From Coemansia sp. RSA 922 (lineage: Eukaryota; Kickxellomycota; Kickxellomycetes; Kickxellales; Kickxellaceae): a stretch of DNA of 30,063 nt. Every line of letters starts with the position of its first letter. Position 1 is the first letter of the stretch. Made by a program: the position numbers and the translations under genes. Positions 1 through 8,398 of the stretch are shown piece by piece. The DNA lies in assembly GCA_027577415.1 (NCBI GenBank), contig JANBQS010000158.1:1-30063 (forward strand), given 5' to 3'. Under the pieces are notes generated by a model, which saw nothing but the letters and a program-made list of their open reading frames with translations, made no database searches and was not told the origin of the DNA.

Positions 1-188
1 TGTGCACACACAACATGGCTTTCTAGTTGTATGTCGTCTTTGCTCAATAGCATGGCCGTAAACAGAATAGGGGAAAATAAATTTTCTGTCTTTTACCATT
101 TTCTCCCCCAAACACTTTTATTTATAGACGATGTTTGCTTTTTGGCCTTTCAACACGTTTCAGCCCTCTTTGTCACTATGTAAAAAGT

Positions 189-248
189 CTTCTCTAGATT
201 GAAAAATCCGATTAGTGCTTATTGCAAAGAAGTGGATGCCCCAAAAAA
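189..248 (+). promoter_or_regulatory. Conserved 60-bp upstream block, copy 1
   Basis: This 60-bp stretch is identical, base for base, to 1861-1920 in the second copy. It begins CTTCTCTAGATTG and ends GGATGCCCCAAAAAA. It lies about 190 bp upstream of the ATG at 438 and about 80 bp upstream of the TATA box. The surrounding promoter and the coding sequence have diverged much more, so this is either a constrained regulatory element or a recent gene-conversion tract. I recognise no known fungal factor site in it. Confidence 0.6.
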
Positions 249-320
249 TAGCATTCAACTCAACAACTGTTGGATGTTGGAATTGTTGCTTTGCGGAGGG
301 AAGAGTTGCCTGCCTTGGCT

Positions 321-341
321 TCAGGCGGCTATAAAAGAGGA
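321..341 (+). promoter_or_regulatory. TATA box region of the first small gene
   Basis: TATAAAAG starts at 330 inside TCAGGCGGCTATAAAAGAGG, which recurs at 1994-2013 in the second copy. The box lies 108 bp upstream of the ATG at 438, leaving room for a 5' leader of about 75 bp. A strict TATA box suggests a regulated or strongly expressed gene. Confidence 0.6.
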
Positions 342-437
342 GGACACTGGCAAAGCATTTCTTTTTTCTTCTCTACCAACCAACCTATTCTCACAACTCT
401 ACAAAACGTTATAGTACTCTTTGCATTTTTATAGCCA

Positions 438-791
438 ATGTCAGCTGAGACGCCGGTTGGATTTGTTCTAATGAGAGGTGTAGTGGCAACAACATATAAG
501 CTTACCCTCATGTGTGATACAACTGATATTGATCATCAAATTTGTGCCGCTATCAAGGTATACCTGAGGGGAAAAGGGTGCATATGCGAAGTTAAACTTG
601 TTCGATTGGATGGGGAATTAGTGGAGTATGCATCGCCGCTTAAGGCCTGGCTGAATGGCAAAAATGAAGTAGGAGTTATTGTAACGTCCAATATTCACCC
701 GCTTGTTTTGAGGGAGTTCTTTCCAGGATTAACTAATAACACGGAAGAAAACAAACATATGAGCGGTCAGAAAGGAGGGCCTGCAATGTAA
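438..791 (+). CDS. Small protein of unknown function, duplicated family, copy 1
   Basis: Encodes 117 residues with no signal peptide, membrane segment or family I recognise. It aligns without gaps to the 117-residue product at 2107-2460, with about 57 identical positions (about 49 percent) by my count. The most conserved parts are PVGFVL near the N-terminus, VKLVRLDG (about residues 53-60), SPLxAWLN and EVGVIxTSN (about residues 67-86), then FFP and ENxHMS. The alternation of strand-like and helix-like stretches is compatible with a small alpha/beta fold of ubiquitin-like type, but that is inference. The start is the first ATG after a TATA box at 330. Conservation of length and motifs in a diverged pair argues that both copies are real genes. 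The function is unknown. Confidence 0.75.
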   Translation: MSAETPVGFVLMRGVVATTYKLTLMCDTTDIDHQICAAIKVYLRGKGCICEVKLVRLDGELVEYASPLKAWLNGKNEVGVIVTSNIHPLVLREFFPGLTNNTEENKHMSGQKGGPAM

Positions 792-1013
792 GGTTTAGAC
801 TGGGTCATACAAGAGAGTATATATTAGTGCTCCACCCTATTAGTCGTGTATGGGGTTCACGTGTTTTCGTTGACTGTGGCAGTCAAGCACTCCATCTTCA
901 CAAGACTTTATTTCAGGGAATAAAAGGAGGTAAAAAAACCCCCTCATTCTCCTTTGCCTTCTCTTTTATTTATTTTATAGCTTACTATATACTTGTTCTA
1001 TTTAAATCATTAA

Positions 1014-1347
1014 ATGGCTCTTACATATACTAAATTTGTACTCTCGAAACAACCAATCAGCAGGCTTGGCGTTTTCTTTTTCAGTGGATACCAAGGCGAC
1101 ACTAGAGGCTACAGCTAGATACTTTCAAACCAATTTGGTTGGCTTTGTTGAAAGTGGATGCACTATAGAACTATGTAAACCAAATGGTGGTGACGCCAAA
1201 CCAACGTCGACTATTAAAGAAGCTATGAACCCTGACTGCGAAGTGGGAATCCGAGTAATAGGAGGGAAGCTATGCTGGATGAAGGTTTTTAAGGGAGAAT
1301 CAGCTTTGTCGTGCCAGGTCAGTGATAGACCTATGCCAACTATATAA
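1014..1347 (+). pseudogene. Frameshifted third member of the small-protein family
   Basis: An ATG at 1014 opens a frame reading MALTYTKFVLSKQPISRLGVF, where KFVL matches the GFVL of the neighbouring genes. That frame hits a stop soon after the T-rich stretch at 1071-1082. Skipping one base there continues into a frame open to the TAA at 1345-1347. This second part aligns with the neighbours: VDT matches CDT/VNT, TIEL-CKPNGG matches VKLVRLDG, and EVGIRV matches EVGVIV. A short GTAC..CAG intron (1038-1084) does not restore the frame, because exon 2 would then stop at once. The simplest reading is a one-base insertion in the T tract, which makes this a pseudogene. A sequencing error or a programmed +1 shift is also possible. 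It lacks the conserved upstream block of its neighbours. Confidence 0.6.
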
Positions 1348-1860
1348 GACGACTAAATACTGCGAGTGCTAGCTAAAGTGCAACGTAGTAGCAGGCGTAG
1401 CCCTTTCTAGGCCCTAAATGATGTGCTTTATATTAATGTTCAGTATTGCAACATTGGTCGGCTTCGTGGGTGAGAAAAGTAGTTAAAGAAGAGACCAAAA
1501 AAATCAAGAGACAGGACATGAGATGGCATTCTCCCATTTTCCAGCCAAAAAATATACAGTGCCTCTTGGCCTCTCCTCTTTTCCTTTTACTTTAAGACAG
1601 CCGTGCAGTCAAGCATGCAAAGAAATCCTTGCTTTTCTTGTCAAAAATAAATACTATAACAGTGCACACACAACATGATGCTATAGCCATAGGCTGTTGT
1701 TGCTCAATTGAATAGTTGTGAACATAGTAGGAGAAAAGTAAATATTCTGTCTGTTACCATTGTCTCCACCAAGTATATTTTTTTTTATTCAAAAGTGATG
1801 TGTGGGCTTCTTTTCGGCCTTTCAGCATGTTCTAGCCTTCATTGTCACTATGTAAAAAGC

Positions 1861-1920
1861 CTTCTCTAGATTGAAAAATCCGATTAGTGCTTATTGCAAA
1901 GAAGTGGATGCCCCAAAAAA
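1861..1920 (+). promoter_or_regulatory. Conserved 60-bp upstream block, copy 2
   Basis: Perfect match to 189-248. It lies about 190 bp upstream of the ATG at 2107 and about 85 bp upstream of the TATA box at 2003. The position relative to the gene is the same as in copy 1. Confidence 0.6.
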
Positions 1921-1993
1921 AGAGACATTAAGCTCACCAATTGTAAGGCGTTTGCATTGAAGGTTGGGGGTAAAATAGTAGCACACCCTGGCC

Positions 1994-2014
1994 TCAGGCG
2001 GCTATAAAAGAGGA
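1994..2014 (+). promoter_or_regulatory. TATA box region of the second small gene
   Basis: TATAAAAG at 2003-2010, in the same local context as the TATA at 330 of copy 1. It lies 104 bp upstream of the ATG at 2107. The downstream leader is rich in C/T and CCAACC motifs, as in copy 1. Confidence 0.6.
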
Positions 2015-2106
2015 GAACACTGGCATGCAAAAACCACTATTCCTTCCTCTCCACCAACCAAAACATTAACTCTAGTTCCACTATATCATTTACTTACTAC
2101 TAGCCA

Positions 2107-2460
2107 ATGTCAGCCATAAAGCCAGTCGGATTCGTTCTTATTTACAAGGGTGTATCTACTGGATTTAAGCGTACCCTCGAGGTGAATACAGAAATAATTA
2201 CAATGCAAGTGTGTACCTTTGTCTGGGTCAATTTGTTAATGTTAGCATGTGATGGTACAGTTAAACTTGTCAGGCTGGATGGCAAGGAGATGGCGCCCGA
2301 ATCACCACTTAGTGCCTGGCTGAATGACAAGTTTGAAGTTGGAGTTATTTTAACATCGAATATGGATGCATTCAATTTGAAGAAGTTTTTCCCTGAAAAG
2401 ACAGAGAAGGCAAAAGAAAACGAACATATGAGCAGTAGGGGAGGTGGACTTACGTTGTAA
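2107..2460 (+). CDS. Small protein of unknown function, duplicated family, copy 2
   Basis: Encodes 117 residues and is the paralogue of the gene at 438-791. It shares the N-terminal PVGFVL, the central VKLVRLDG, then SPLSAWLN, EVGVILTSN, FFP and a charged tail rich in Lys and Glu ending in Gly-rich residues. No signal peptide or membrane segment is visible, so it is probably intracellular. The start is the first ATG after the TATA box at 2003, in the context GCCAATG, which is the same as copy 1. The 3' flank to about 2600 also matches the 3' flank of copy 1. I do not recognise the family. A small ubiquitin-like or other alpha/beta fold is a guess from the pattern of hydrophobic residues. Confidence 0.75.
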   Translation: MSAIKPVGFVLIYKGVSTGFKRTLEVNTEIITMQVCTFVWVNLLMLACDGTVKLVRLDGKEMAPESPLSAWLNDKFEVGVILTSNMDAFNLKKFFPEKTEKAKENEHMSSRGGGLTL

Positions 2461-2942
2461 AGTTTAAATAGGGTCAAACAAGCAAGTGACAATTAGGGCC
2501 CAGCACATTTTAATGATACACGTGTTTGCATTGACTGTGGTAATCAAGCTCCTAATATTCGCGAGTCCTATATGTCATAAATTGAGACAAGAATGACCTT
2601 TCTTGTTCATCATTTATAGCCTATTTTATGCTTTCCATTTGTTTGACAATGACATTTGGCGATTGTGACCAGAGTCAATTCCTGAGTATAAAGTGGTTTC
2701 GAGTGTGTGCAATGGTGCACAACAGGTTTAGTTCTTTATAAGACAGTGTAGCATTGATGTGTACACTATGCACATAGTCTCTTATTCCACAGCACCAAAA
2801 ATGGCTATAGCAACATTCAAGAGTCAAATAATAAATAACTAAAAAAAAACAGAATGCTGGCCACTCCTTCAAGATACTGCGACGTGCAAAAAGAAAGTGA
2901 CTGGTAAAAATAAAATCAGTACACAAAAAGTATAAAAACGTG
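2461..2942. other. Intergenic, no gene seen
   Basis: The first 150 bp match the 3' flank of copy 1 of the duplication. The rest is AT-rich and holds only short frames with no family resemblance. The end of the stretch carries the Pol III terminator of the minus-strand tRNA (A5 on the plus strand near 2934-2938). Confidence 0.5.
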
Positions 2943-3014
2943 GGGCTCTGCCGGGACTTGAACCCGGGACCTCTCGCACCCTAAGCGAGAATCATGCCGC
3001 TAGACCACAGAACC
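2943..3014 (-). tRNA. tRNA-Pro (anticodon AGG)
   Basis: Read on the minus strand, 72 nt fold into a full cloverleaf. The acceptor stem pairs GGTTCTG with CAGAGCC, with discriminator C. The anticodon arm is CTCGC-TTAGGGT-GCGAG with anticodon AGG, and the T arm is CCGGG-TTCAAGT-CCCGG. There is no intron. A T5 run lies just downstream of the 3' end (plus-strand A5 near 2934-2938), as expected of a Pol III terminator. AGG is normally modified to IGG and reads CCU and other CCN codons. Confidence 0.95.
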
Positions 3015-3200
3015 AGTTGCAAACCAATTGCTTTTTTCGGGCTAATTACCCTACTTTTTTGGAGGTGGTTTAATAGGATTCTGGCTTTGGTATCATTGAC
3101 TCTTGAAATTTCATTTGGTTGCAGCTTTCATTTTTAATGTTCACTCTTTCTTAATGTACAGTTATAGAATATAATAAACACTACTACACTAGCATATAAA

Positions 3201-4916
3201 CTAATCATCCCAGTTGTCAAATTGGCCATTGTGCCAGCAGACATAATTTAATTTATCTTTATAGGGCTTATACACAGGGCTTTCCATTAACAGAGTACAA
3301 GCACGATCAAATTGGATAAACGGAACTGAATAGCATACACTTAAAAACTTTGGACACATTAATGCCAATAGCAAGGCATAGTGAGGCGTGCTACTGATAT
3401 CTGCTGTAACACTGTGGTTTAAAAATGCATACTTCAAGTTGGCTGCAACTATGCCATTTGACTCACAAAACTTGTTGACAAACTTTGAGTCAATAACTTC
3501 ATGTAAGTGTGATCCAGAAAATCCATCGACAAGCGTGCAAGGTGACAGTGATATTTTGGTTAGACAGGGTGTTTGTTTGAAAACCGTAATCAGCTGTGTT
3601 ATTGAAATAGGCACATGTCCAATAGATAATTCAATTAGGTTTGGTAGACATGGCATGCCCACAAATGCCTTCTGCAGCACAGGTATTTCTAATGGCGAGT
3701 ACATGATTATTGACAGATTTTCAACTAGTGGTGCCATGCAAAGTATGTTGTGACATACAAGCTTGATATGTTCAGCATTGTCCTTAATATCATCCAAATC
3801 AAGGTCAAGAAGCATTACTTTTGTCAGTGGCAATCCATTCCTAATAAATATTTTTCTCTCTGCTAGTGCCAACATCATGCTGCCAGTCACATTTAGTCGC
3901 AGTGTTTGTAATTGCTTGTGGTTTGATGCCAGTATACAGTTTGTACCAATGAGTGGATTCCCAGCTAAATACAAATTAATAAGCGACGGGAACAGATCAG
4001 TCCTTGTAAGTGAGAATATTGAGCGTGTCAAGAGTACTGAAAATAATAGCCGTGGGCAATTGGCAACTGTTAAATGTGTTAAACACAGGTATTGAATTTC
4101 AGTACCAAATGCTTTTACTGTCCGCTCGAAATATACATTATCAACAGAGGTAAAAGACAACTTTTTTAATGTTAAGCAGTTTTGGCGTGCCAATTCTATA
4201 AGCAACATTATCCCGGAATCATTGGTAATCTCTAGACATGTTAGGGTTGGAATAGCTGGTAAAGTTTGAAAGGAAAACATATCATCGCTTATAGCACAAG
4301 ATATTTTTGACTTTTGTGCAAACAATCCAGCAATAATTGTATCATAGTAGTTGGATGATACTTGATCAAACATTTCAATGTTGTTTGTATTGCGTAAATC
4401 ACATTCCCATGCGTTTGGAAACAAGTGATTCAGTGCACTGACAAACGAATTCACATTATTGGTGCAAGTAGTGTCATCAGGAATATCATACATATCCCCC
4501 ACGGATATATCTACAATAATTGAGACTACATTTGTAAACACACTGCCCTTCAACGGAATACTGGAAAGTATATCCGAGGCTGTACCCTTAAGAATGTACT
4601 CGTAAGATACGTCCAAATACACATTCTTGGTGTATTTTGCATTGTCCAACAATGCAACATCATGTACTGTCATTCCACTATCCAAAGTGAATTCAGGACG
4701 GCCATAGTTGCTGCTGCACACAATATAGGAATTGGAGCAAATATTTGACAGAGCTAGTTGTCTTAATCTGACACACAGCGAGTAGTATTTAATAGAGCGT
4801 GCCTTTTTGGTGTTAACCCAGCTATCAGTAGATCCGGCTCTCCAAACCAAGACAGATTTAGTCCTGCGCATTATGCGCGACAAAATATGGTCTGGGAGGT
4901 CTAATAATGATGACAT
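3201..4916 (-). CDS. F-box-like / leucine-rich repeat protein
   Basis: Encodes 571 residues from the ATG at 4916. The open frame extends 12 codons upstream but has no ATG there. The N-terminus, MSSLLDLPDHILSRIM, fits the start of an F-box (LPxxIL..I), although the rest of a 40-residue F-box is poorly conserved. The body carries irregular leucine-rich stretches such as LPTLxxLEI, LTHLTVANCP, FPSLINLYLAGNPL and LPNLIELSIGHV, which suggest a degenerate LRR solenoid. There is no signal peptide. F-box/LRR proteins usually select substrates for SCF ubiquitin ligases, but here only the domain resemblance is seen. The gene lies between two tRNA genes on the same strand. Similar proteins form large families in Kickxellomycete genomes (background knowledge, not shown here). 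Confidence 0.7.
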   Translation of the reverse strand: MSSLLDLPDHILSRIMRRTKSVLVWRAGSTDSWVNTKKARSIKYYSLCVRLRQLALSNICSNSYIVCSSNYGRPEFTLDSGMTVHDVALLDNAKYTKNVYLDVSYEYILKGTASDILSSIPLKGSVFTNVVSIIVDISVGDMYDIPDDTTCTNNVNSFVSALNHLFPNAWECDLRNTNNIEMFDQVSSNYYDTIIAGLFAQKSKISCAISDDMFSFQTLPAIPTLTCLEITNDSGIMLLIELARQNCLTLKKLSFTSVDNVYFERTVKAFGTEIQYLCLTHLTVANCPRLLFSVLLTRSIFSLTRTDLFPSLINLYLAGNPLIGTNCILASNHKQLQTLRLNVTGSMMLALAERKIFIRNGLPLTKVMLLDLDLDDIKDNAEHIKLVCHNILCMAPLVENLSIIMYSPLEIPVLQKAFVGMPCLPNLIELSIGHVPISITQLITVFKQTPCLTKISLSPCTLVDGFSGSHLHEVIDSKFVNKFCESNGIVAANLKYAFLNHSVTADISSTPHYALLLALMCPKFLSVCYSVPFIQFDRACTLLMESPVYKPYKDKLNYVCWHNGQFDNWDD

Positions 4917-5131
4917 TGAATAAATATTAGTAAAAGCGAGGTTGAGAGACAAGAAGGCCGTTACGGTATAATTTTCTCTCTTGCTTCTTTGTTTGCTCTT
5001 TGAAAGAGCGACGATGACACTTTATGTCTTTTAGACAAACAAAAAGGCAAAAGAAAAAAGAATATCCGTAAAGAACTCGCTTTTCTTTTTCCTTAATAAA
5101 AAGTGTACAAAGCAAAAAAAAATTGTTTTAT

Positions 5132-5232
5132 CGTCAGCGACAGGATTTGAACCTGTGCGGAGAAACTCCAACAGATGACCGTGGCTAGTATGCCATTCGA
5201 GTCTGTCGCCTTAACCACTCGGCCACACTGAC
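5132..5232 (-). tRNA. tRNA-Ser (anticodon CGA) with a 19-nt intron
   Basis: Read on the minus strand, GTCAGTG pairs with CGCTGAC (one G-T pair), discriminator G. The anticodon stem is ACAGA with TCTGT and the loop starts CTCGAA, giving anticodon CGA. A 19-nt insertion (plus coordinates 5177-5195) sits after position 37, the standard site for eukaryotic tRNA introns. A long variable arm (GGAG-TTT-CTCC) marks class II tRNA-Ser, and the T arm is ACAGG-TTCAAAT-CCTGT. Removing the intron leaves 82 nt. A long T run follows the 3' end (plus-strand A run at 5113-5121), a Pol III terminator. Confidence 0.93.
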
Positions 5233-5869
5233 TTTCAGCTAAGATTGCTGCATGAAAATGGTCATATTATATGAGAATAAGAAACCACTGCTGGATATAT
5301 CAATTATATTGTTGTTGGCGAGAGTTTCACAAAAATATCCAAAGAGGAAGCATTTATCTCTCTCAAAGGGTTCCAAATGTGGGATCGTGTTAAGCGCCTC
5401 CCAAGCAACTATTAGAAACAAGATAATGCCAGTTTTGTAGCCATTAGACCACTATTACAATGGTGCCATGCCTACTCTCACAATGATGACAATTAAAAGA
5501 GGGCAGCCATTTTTGGGGGATTACCTCCCCACTCATCTCTTGAGGCAAGGCACGTTTGCTTCTGATGACACGTCACACAAAACAGATCAAGTACTGTAAA
5601 TCCTTTAGATCTAAACTCATGTCATTTACTACATCTAGGCGGTGGCAAATGCATAGTATCTTCCAAGCAAGAATACAAACTATAAATTTGTCTAATGAGC
5701 GCAGAAATGCATGTGATAGTAAAAATCATTGATATTAGTTCCAACGCACTATAGGTATGGTTGATTAGACAACTTGTGTTTTGTGCACCTTGTTTATTAT
5801 CGAAAATAACGAGGCTGGGTCTTTGTTTGCAGAGAATGTGAGAGTGTGTACAGATATTATGTTTTACAA
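5233..5869. other. Intergenic, no gene seen
   Basis: AT-rich, with only short frames on both strands that look non-coding. No repeat, tRNA or conserved motif recognised. Confidence 0.4.
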
Positions 5870-6690
5870 TATGTCGCTGGCCACTTTTCTCAAAACCACA
5901 TCAAGAAGTTTCACATTTCCTATCAGTCGAGGTATGTTCGTTGGCTTTTGAGAGTCCCACTACAACCTTGTCCTAACATGCAGTAAAGTTGTTTTTTTTG
6001 AGCTCTTGCCTCCTAGAGTAAACCTATTTGAGGTAATTGGGCTCACTCCAAAGCTTTTTTCATTTTCACTTTGTTCGTTTTATTGCTACATGTTCTTTTT
6101 CTTCTCTATATCCTTATTTGCAGTGATGTCTTGTGAATATTTTAATGTCGAGGACATGGATGATGCGGTTGCCACCTTTACAAAATGTGCATTATAACTC
6201 GACATGTTGACATTGTGTTTTTTTTTGCCGACCTTCATACTAGGTTTTGCCAGGCCAAGTTTTCACATGAAACATGCGTGCCGTTTTTGTGTCATTATGT
6301 GATGTCACAAGCAACTAAGGCAACACGACATTTACGATATCACCAAGCTATCCAAATTCGAGGCGATGGCAACTGACGAGCAACAGATTAGCAGCAAGGC
6401 CCGAGATGGCATCCGCACCACACGCAGCGACCACATCCTGATACTCCAGGAATAATACACCCACCAGTACTTTCCTGATCACAGCAAACCCTTCTGGAGC
6501 AAAGAAGGTAGAGCGGTTTTATGATTAATATCCGTGGATATTGGACGACCTTCAAGTGCAGCACAATGAGAAATGCCTAGCTAAAGAGGAATGTGCTAAG
6601 ATCCCTTCAGATAGCTATTTCAGCTCGTGCTGTCCATTGTACTTTTATTTATGCAAGAGTTTAACGATTACTCTATCTCCACTAGGCTAG
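5870..6690 (+). pseudogene. Decayed intron-containing gene of unknown family
   Basis: Several coding-like pieces lie in order. An ATG at 5870 opens MSLATFLKTTSRSFTFPISR, which looks like a mitochondrial presequence, followed by a good donor GTATGTT and an acceptor with a CTAAC branch-like motif (CTAACATGCAG). A second plausible intron runs from GTAATT (about 6032) to TTTGCAG (about 6122). Next comes NVEDMDDAVATFTK, and from 6312 a 47-codon piece containing DITKLSKFEAMATDEQQISS. That piece is cut by TAA at 6453 and continues as YTHQYFPDHSKPFWSKEG. A frame change and another TAA precede YPWILDDLQVQHNEK (6529 onward), which stays open to 6688. No splicing I tried gives one open frame. I do not recognise the family. 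The pieces could also be parts of a gene whose true exons I have not found. Confidence 0.4.
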
Positions 6691-6876
6691 ATTTTCGGAC
6701 AAAAAGCTCAAAATTACTTGTGATCTGAGATATAAAAGTACATATCTAGTCCAAACTATCTAATTTCAGTCGTTTGCTCCCTCTTTTAAAGTCATTTGTA
6801 ACTTTTTGTCACAATAGCTTTAGACCAGACATAAAAACCCAACAGTTTTTTTTTTCTATTAATAATACATTGTGGT

Positions 6877-7431
6877 TTAAACAGGAATAAACTTTGCATA
6901 GCGATCTTTCGCGGCAGCCTCCAACACGACCTGCACAGACTCTGGCATAGGCATTACGCCCAGTTTAGTAACAACAGAAAAAGGTGGTACGACCAATCCA
7001 GGCGGTACAACAGCGCCATCTTCCAAAACGCAACCTTCTTTAATAAAAGCAAATCTCCCTACGACACATCCACGACCAATTTTAACCCAACTACCCACAC
7101 TTGCAGCCTCCACAATAGAGCCTTCCCCTATATCGACAAAGTCGCCGATTTTCAACGGATAATAACTGAACACACCCTTATAGGTTTTGTACGGTGGACG
7201 CAACACAGAGTAAGAACCCAGTGAACAGAATCGACCAATAAGGACGGAGGCTTGGTGAGTGGGTCCCGAGCGTCGTAGGTCGCCTCGAATAGTGCAGTGT
7301 GGATGAACGATGGTTTTACCACCTAGTACTATGTTTTGACTACCGGATATCAGAGACTGACGGGATATTTTGTTTCCAGTGTCTGTCTCTATAAAATCCG
7401 ACTTTTTATAAGTAACGTAGGGAAGTTCCAT
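6877..7431 (-). CDS. DCTN5: Dynactin subunit 5 (p25)
   Basis: Encodes 184 residues, close to the usual length of about 180. It is the p25 subunit of the dynactin pointed-end complex, which helps dynein engage cargo such as endosomes on microtubules. The middle of the protein shows left-handed beta-helix hexapeptide repeats: VLGGKTIVHPHCTIRGDL, then VLIGRFCSLGSYSVLRPP, and IGDFVDIGEGSIVEAASVG followed by VKIGRGCVVGRFAFIKEGCVLEDGAVVPPG. The N-terminal MELPYVTYKKSDFIET also fits the family. The open frame runs 59 codons further upstream, but that part has no family match, so I chose the ATG at 7431. It is divergent from the eIF3k gene, with 223 bp between the two starts. Confidence 0.93.
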   Translation of the reverse strand: MELPYVTYKKSDFIETDTGNKISRQSLISGSQNIVLGGKTIVHPHCTIRGDLRRSGPTHQASVLIGRFCSLGSYSVLRPPYKTYKGVFSYYPLKIGDFVDIGEGSIVEAASVGSWVKIGRGCVVGRFAFIKEGCVLEDGAVVPPGLVVPPFSVVTKLGVMPMPESVQVVLEAAAKDRYAKFIPV

Positions 7432-7654
7432 CAGCGAGAGTGTAAATTTAAACAAAAAAAGTGACAAAATAAAGAGAAAAGCGTCAACACTTGCCAAACA
7501 GTTTAAATAGGATTCGACTCGGTTCAATAATGAGCCGCCCATTGAAAAAAGGGGGGACTTTTGATTCCAAAAGGGAGAAAGGAAATAAATTTTTTTTTTC
7601 TCTTTCATTTTTCAGAAAATCACTAAGAAAATTTACAACACTTGTTCTTGCCAA
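7432..7654. promoter_or_regulatory. Bidirectional promoter, DCTN5 / eIF3k
   Basis: The 223 bp separate two divergent start codons, so both promoters must lie here or overlap the genes. The stretch has T-rich and A-rich tracts but no clear TATA box, which is usual for fungal housekeeping genes. Confidence 0.55.
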
Positions 7655-8353
7655 ATGTCTGTTCCTTCCTCGTTCGTACGTCCGACGACTCGTCCAGACG
7701 AGATTCACCGACTACTAACGGACGTAGAGCGGTACAATCCTTCAAACACTGTGCTTCTAGAAGATTACCTTGCACGCCAATGCGCCAATCCAGATTCAAC
7801 CAGCAACCATGACCTGATGGCTAATCTCGCGCTACTCAAACTGTACCAATTCAATCCGGAAATGCTGGACCTCGACGTAATCAGACGGATCCTAGCTAAA
7901 GCACTAATTTCGGCAATTCCAGCAGACTTTAACCTCTGCCTTTACCTACTAACGGACGAGGTATGCAAGGACGCCAATATTGCAAAGCTTTTGGCGCTGA
8001 GAGAGTCTTTGGAGAGAGCTCAGTTTGTAAAGTTTTGGCGCGATATGTACGACCCCGAAGATGAAGAAGAAGAATCGGTTGTTGATGGTATTGCTGGATT
8101 TGATAACGGGTTGAGGAAACTTATTTTGGCGGAAATCACGGCGACTTACCAGAAGATTCCTTTGGCTAGTGTCCAGGATATGGTTAATTTGGACGAGGAG
8201 GCTGTGCTGAGACTGGCAAAGGAAAACGGATGGGCGGTTGACGGATCGGTTGTTACTCTGCCAGTGAAGAACGAGGTCAAGGCGTCGGTTATCAGCGAAA
8301 ACGTAAAGTTTGAGCAGTTGACCAAGATGGTTAGCGCAGCCAACGACATTTGA
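7655..8353 (+). CDS. eif3k: Eukaryotic translation initiation factor 3 subunit K
   Basis: Encodes 232 residues (human eIF3k is 218). The N-terminal RPDEIHRLLTDVERYNPSN and the segment LEDYLARQC..NPDSTSNHDLMANLALLKLYQFNP fit eIF3k well, followed by the helical repeats and PCI/CSN8-like winged-helix region (about residues 70-210). The acidic EDEEEE stretch near residue 130 looks like a loop. eIF3k is a peripheral, non-essential subunit of the eIF3 core that scaffolds the 43S preinitiation complex in the cytosol. The gene has no intron. Its stop codon is 45 bp from the stop codon of the convergent MAD1 gene, so the 3' UTRs probably overlap. Confidence 0.93.
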   Translation: MSVPSSFVRPTTRPDEIHRLLTDVERYNPSNTVLLEDYLARQCANPDSTSNHDLMANLALLKLYQFNPEMLDLDVIRRILAKALISAIPADFNLCLYLLTDEVCKDANIAKLLALRESLERAQFVKFWRDMYDPEDEEEESVVDGIAGFDNGLRKLILAEITATYQKIPLASVQDMVNLDEEAVLRLAKENGWAVDGSVVTLPVKNEVKASVISENVKFEQLTKMVSAANDI

Positions 8354-8398
8354 AAGAACTTTAAGGATATTAGAGAGAATATAAAATTTTATTATTTT

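Larger units (their letters stand above)
1..2640. repeat. Tandem segmental duplication, unit about 1.66 kb
   Basis: Two direct copies can be followed by eye. Copy 1 runs from about position 2 to about 930 and copy 2 from about 1662 to about 2600. Both begin with the same GTGCACACACAACATG string (2-17 and 1662-1677). Both continue through matching upstream sequence, a TATA region, a 117-codon gene and a related 3' flank that includes CACGTG and TTGACTGTGG. The offset drifts from 1660 to 1672 because of small indels. The segment 1014-1347, a frameshifted relative of the duplicated gene, lies between the copies. The rest of 1348-1660 shows nothing recognisable. Confidence 0.85.

Noticed and set aside
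1038..1084. Short intron to explain the frame break in the middle family member
   Set aside because: The donor GTACTC is poor, and joining the exons puts a TAG after six codons of exon 2.
6877..7608. Longer dynactin p25 start with 59 extra residues
   Set aside because: The extension has no match to p25 and covers most of the shared promoter; the ATG at 7431 gives the normal family length and N-terminus.
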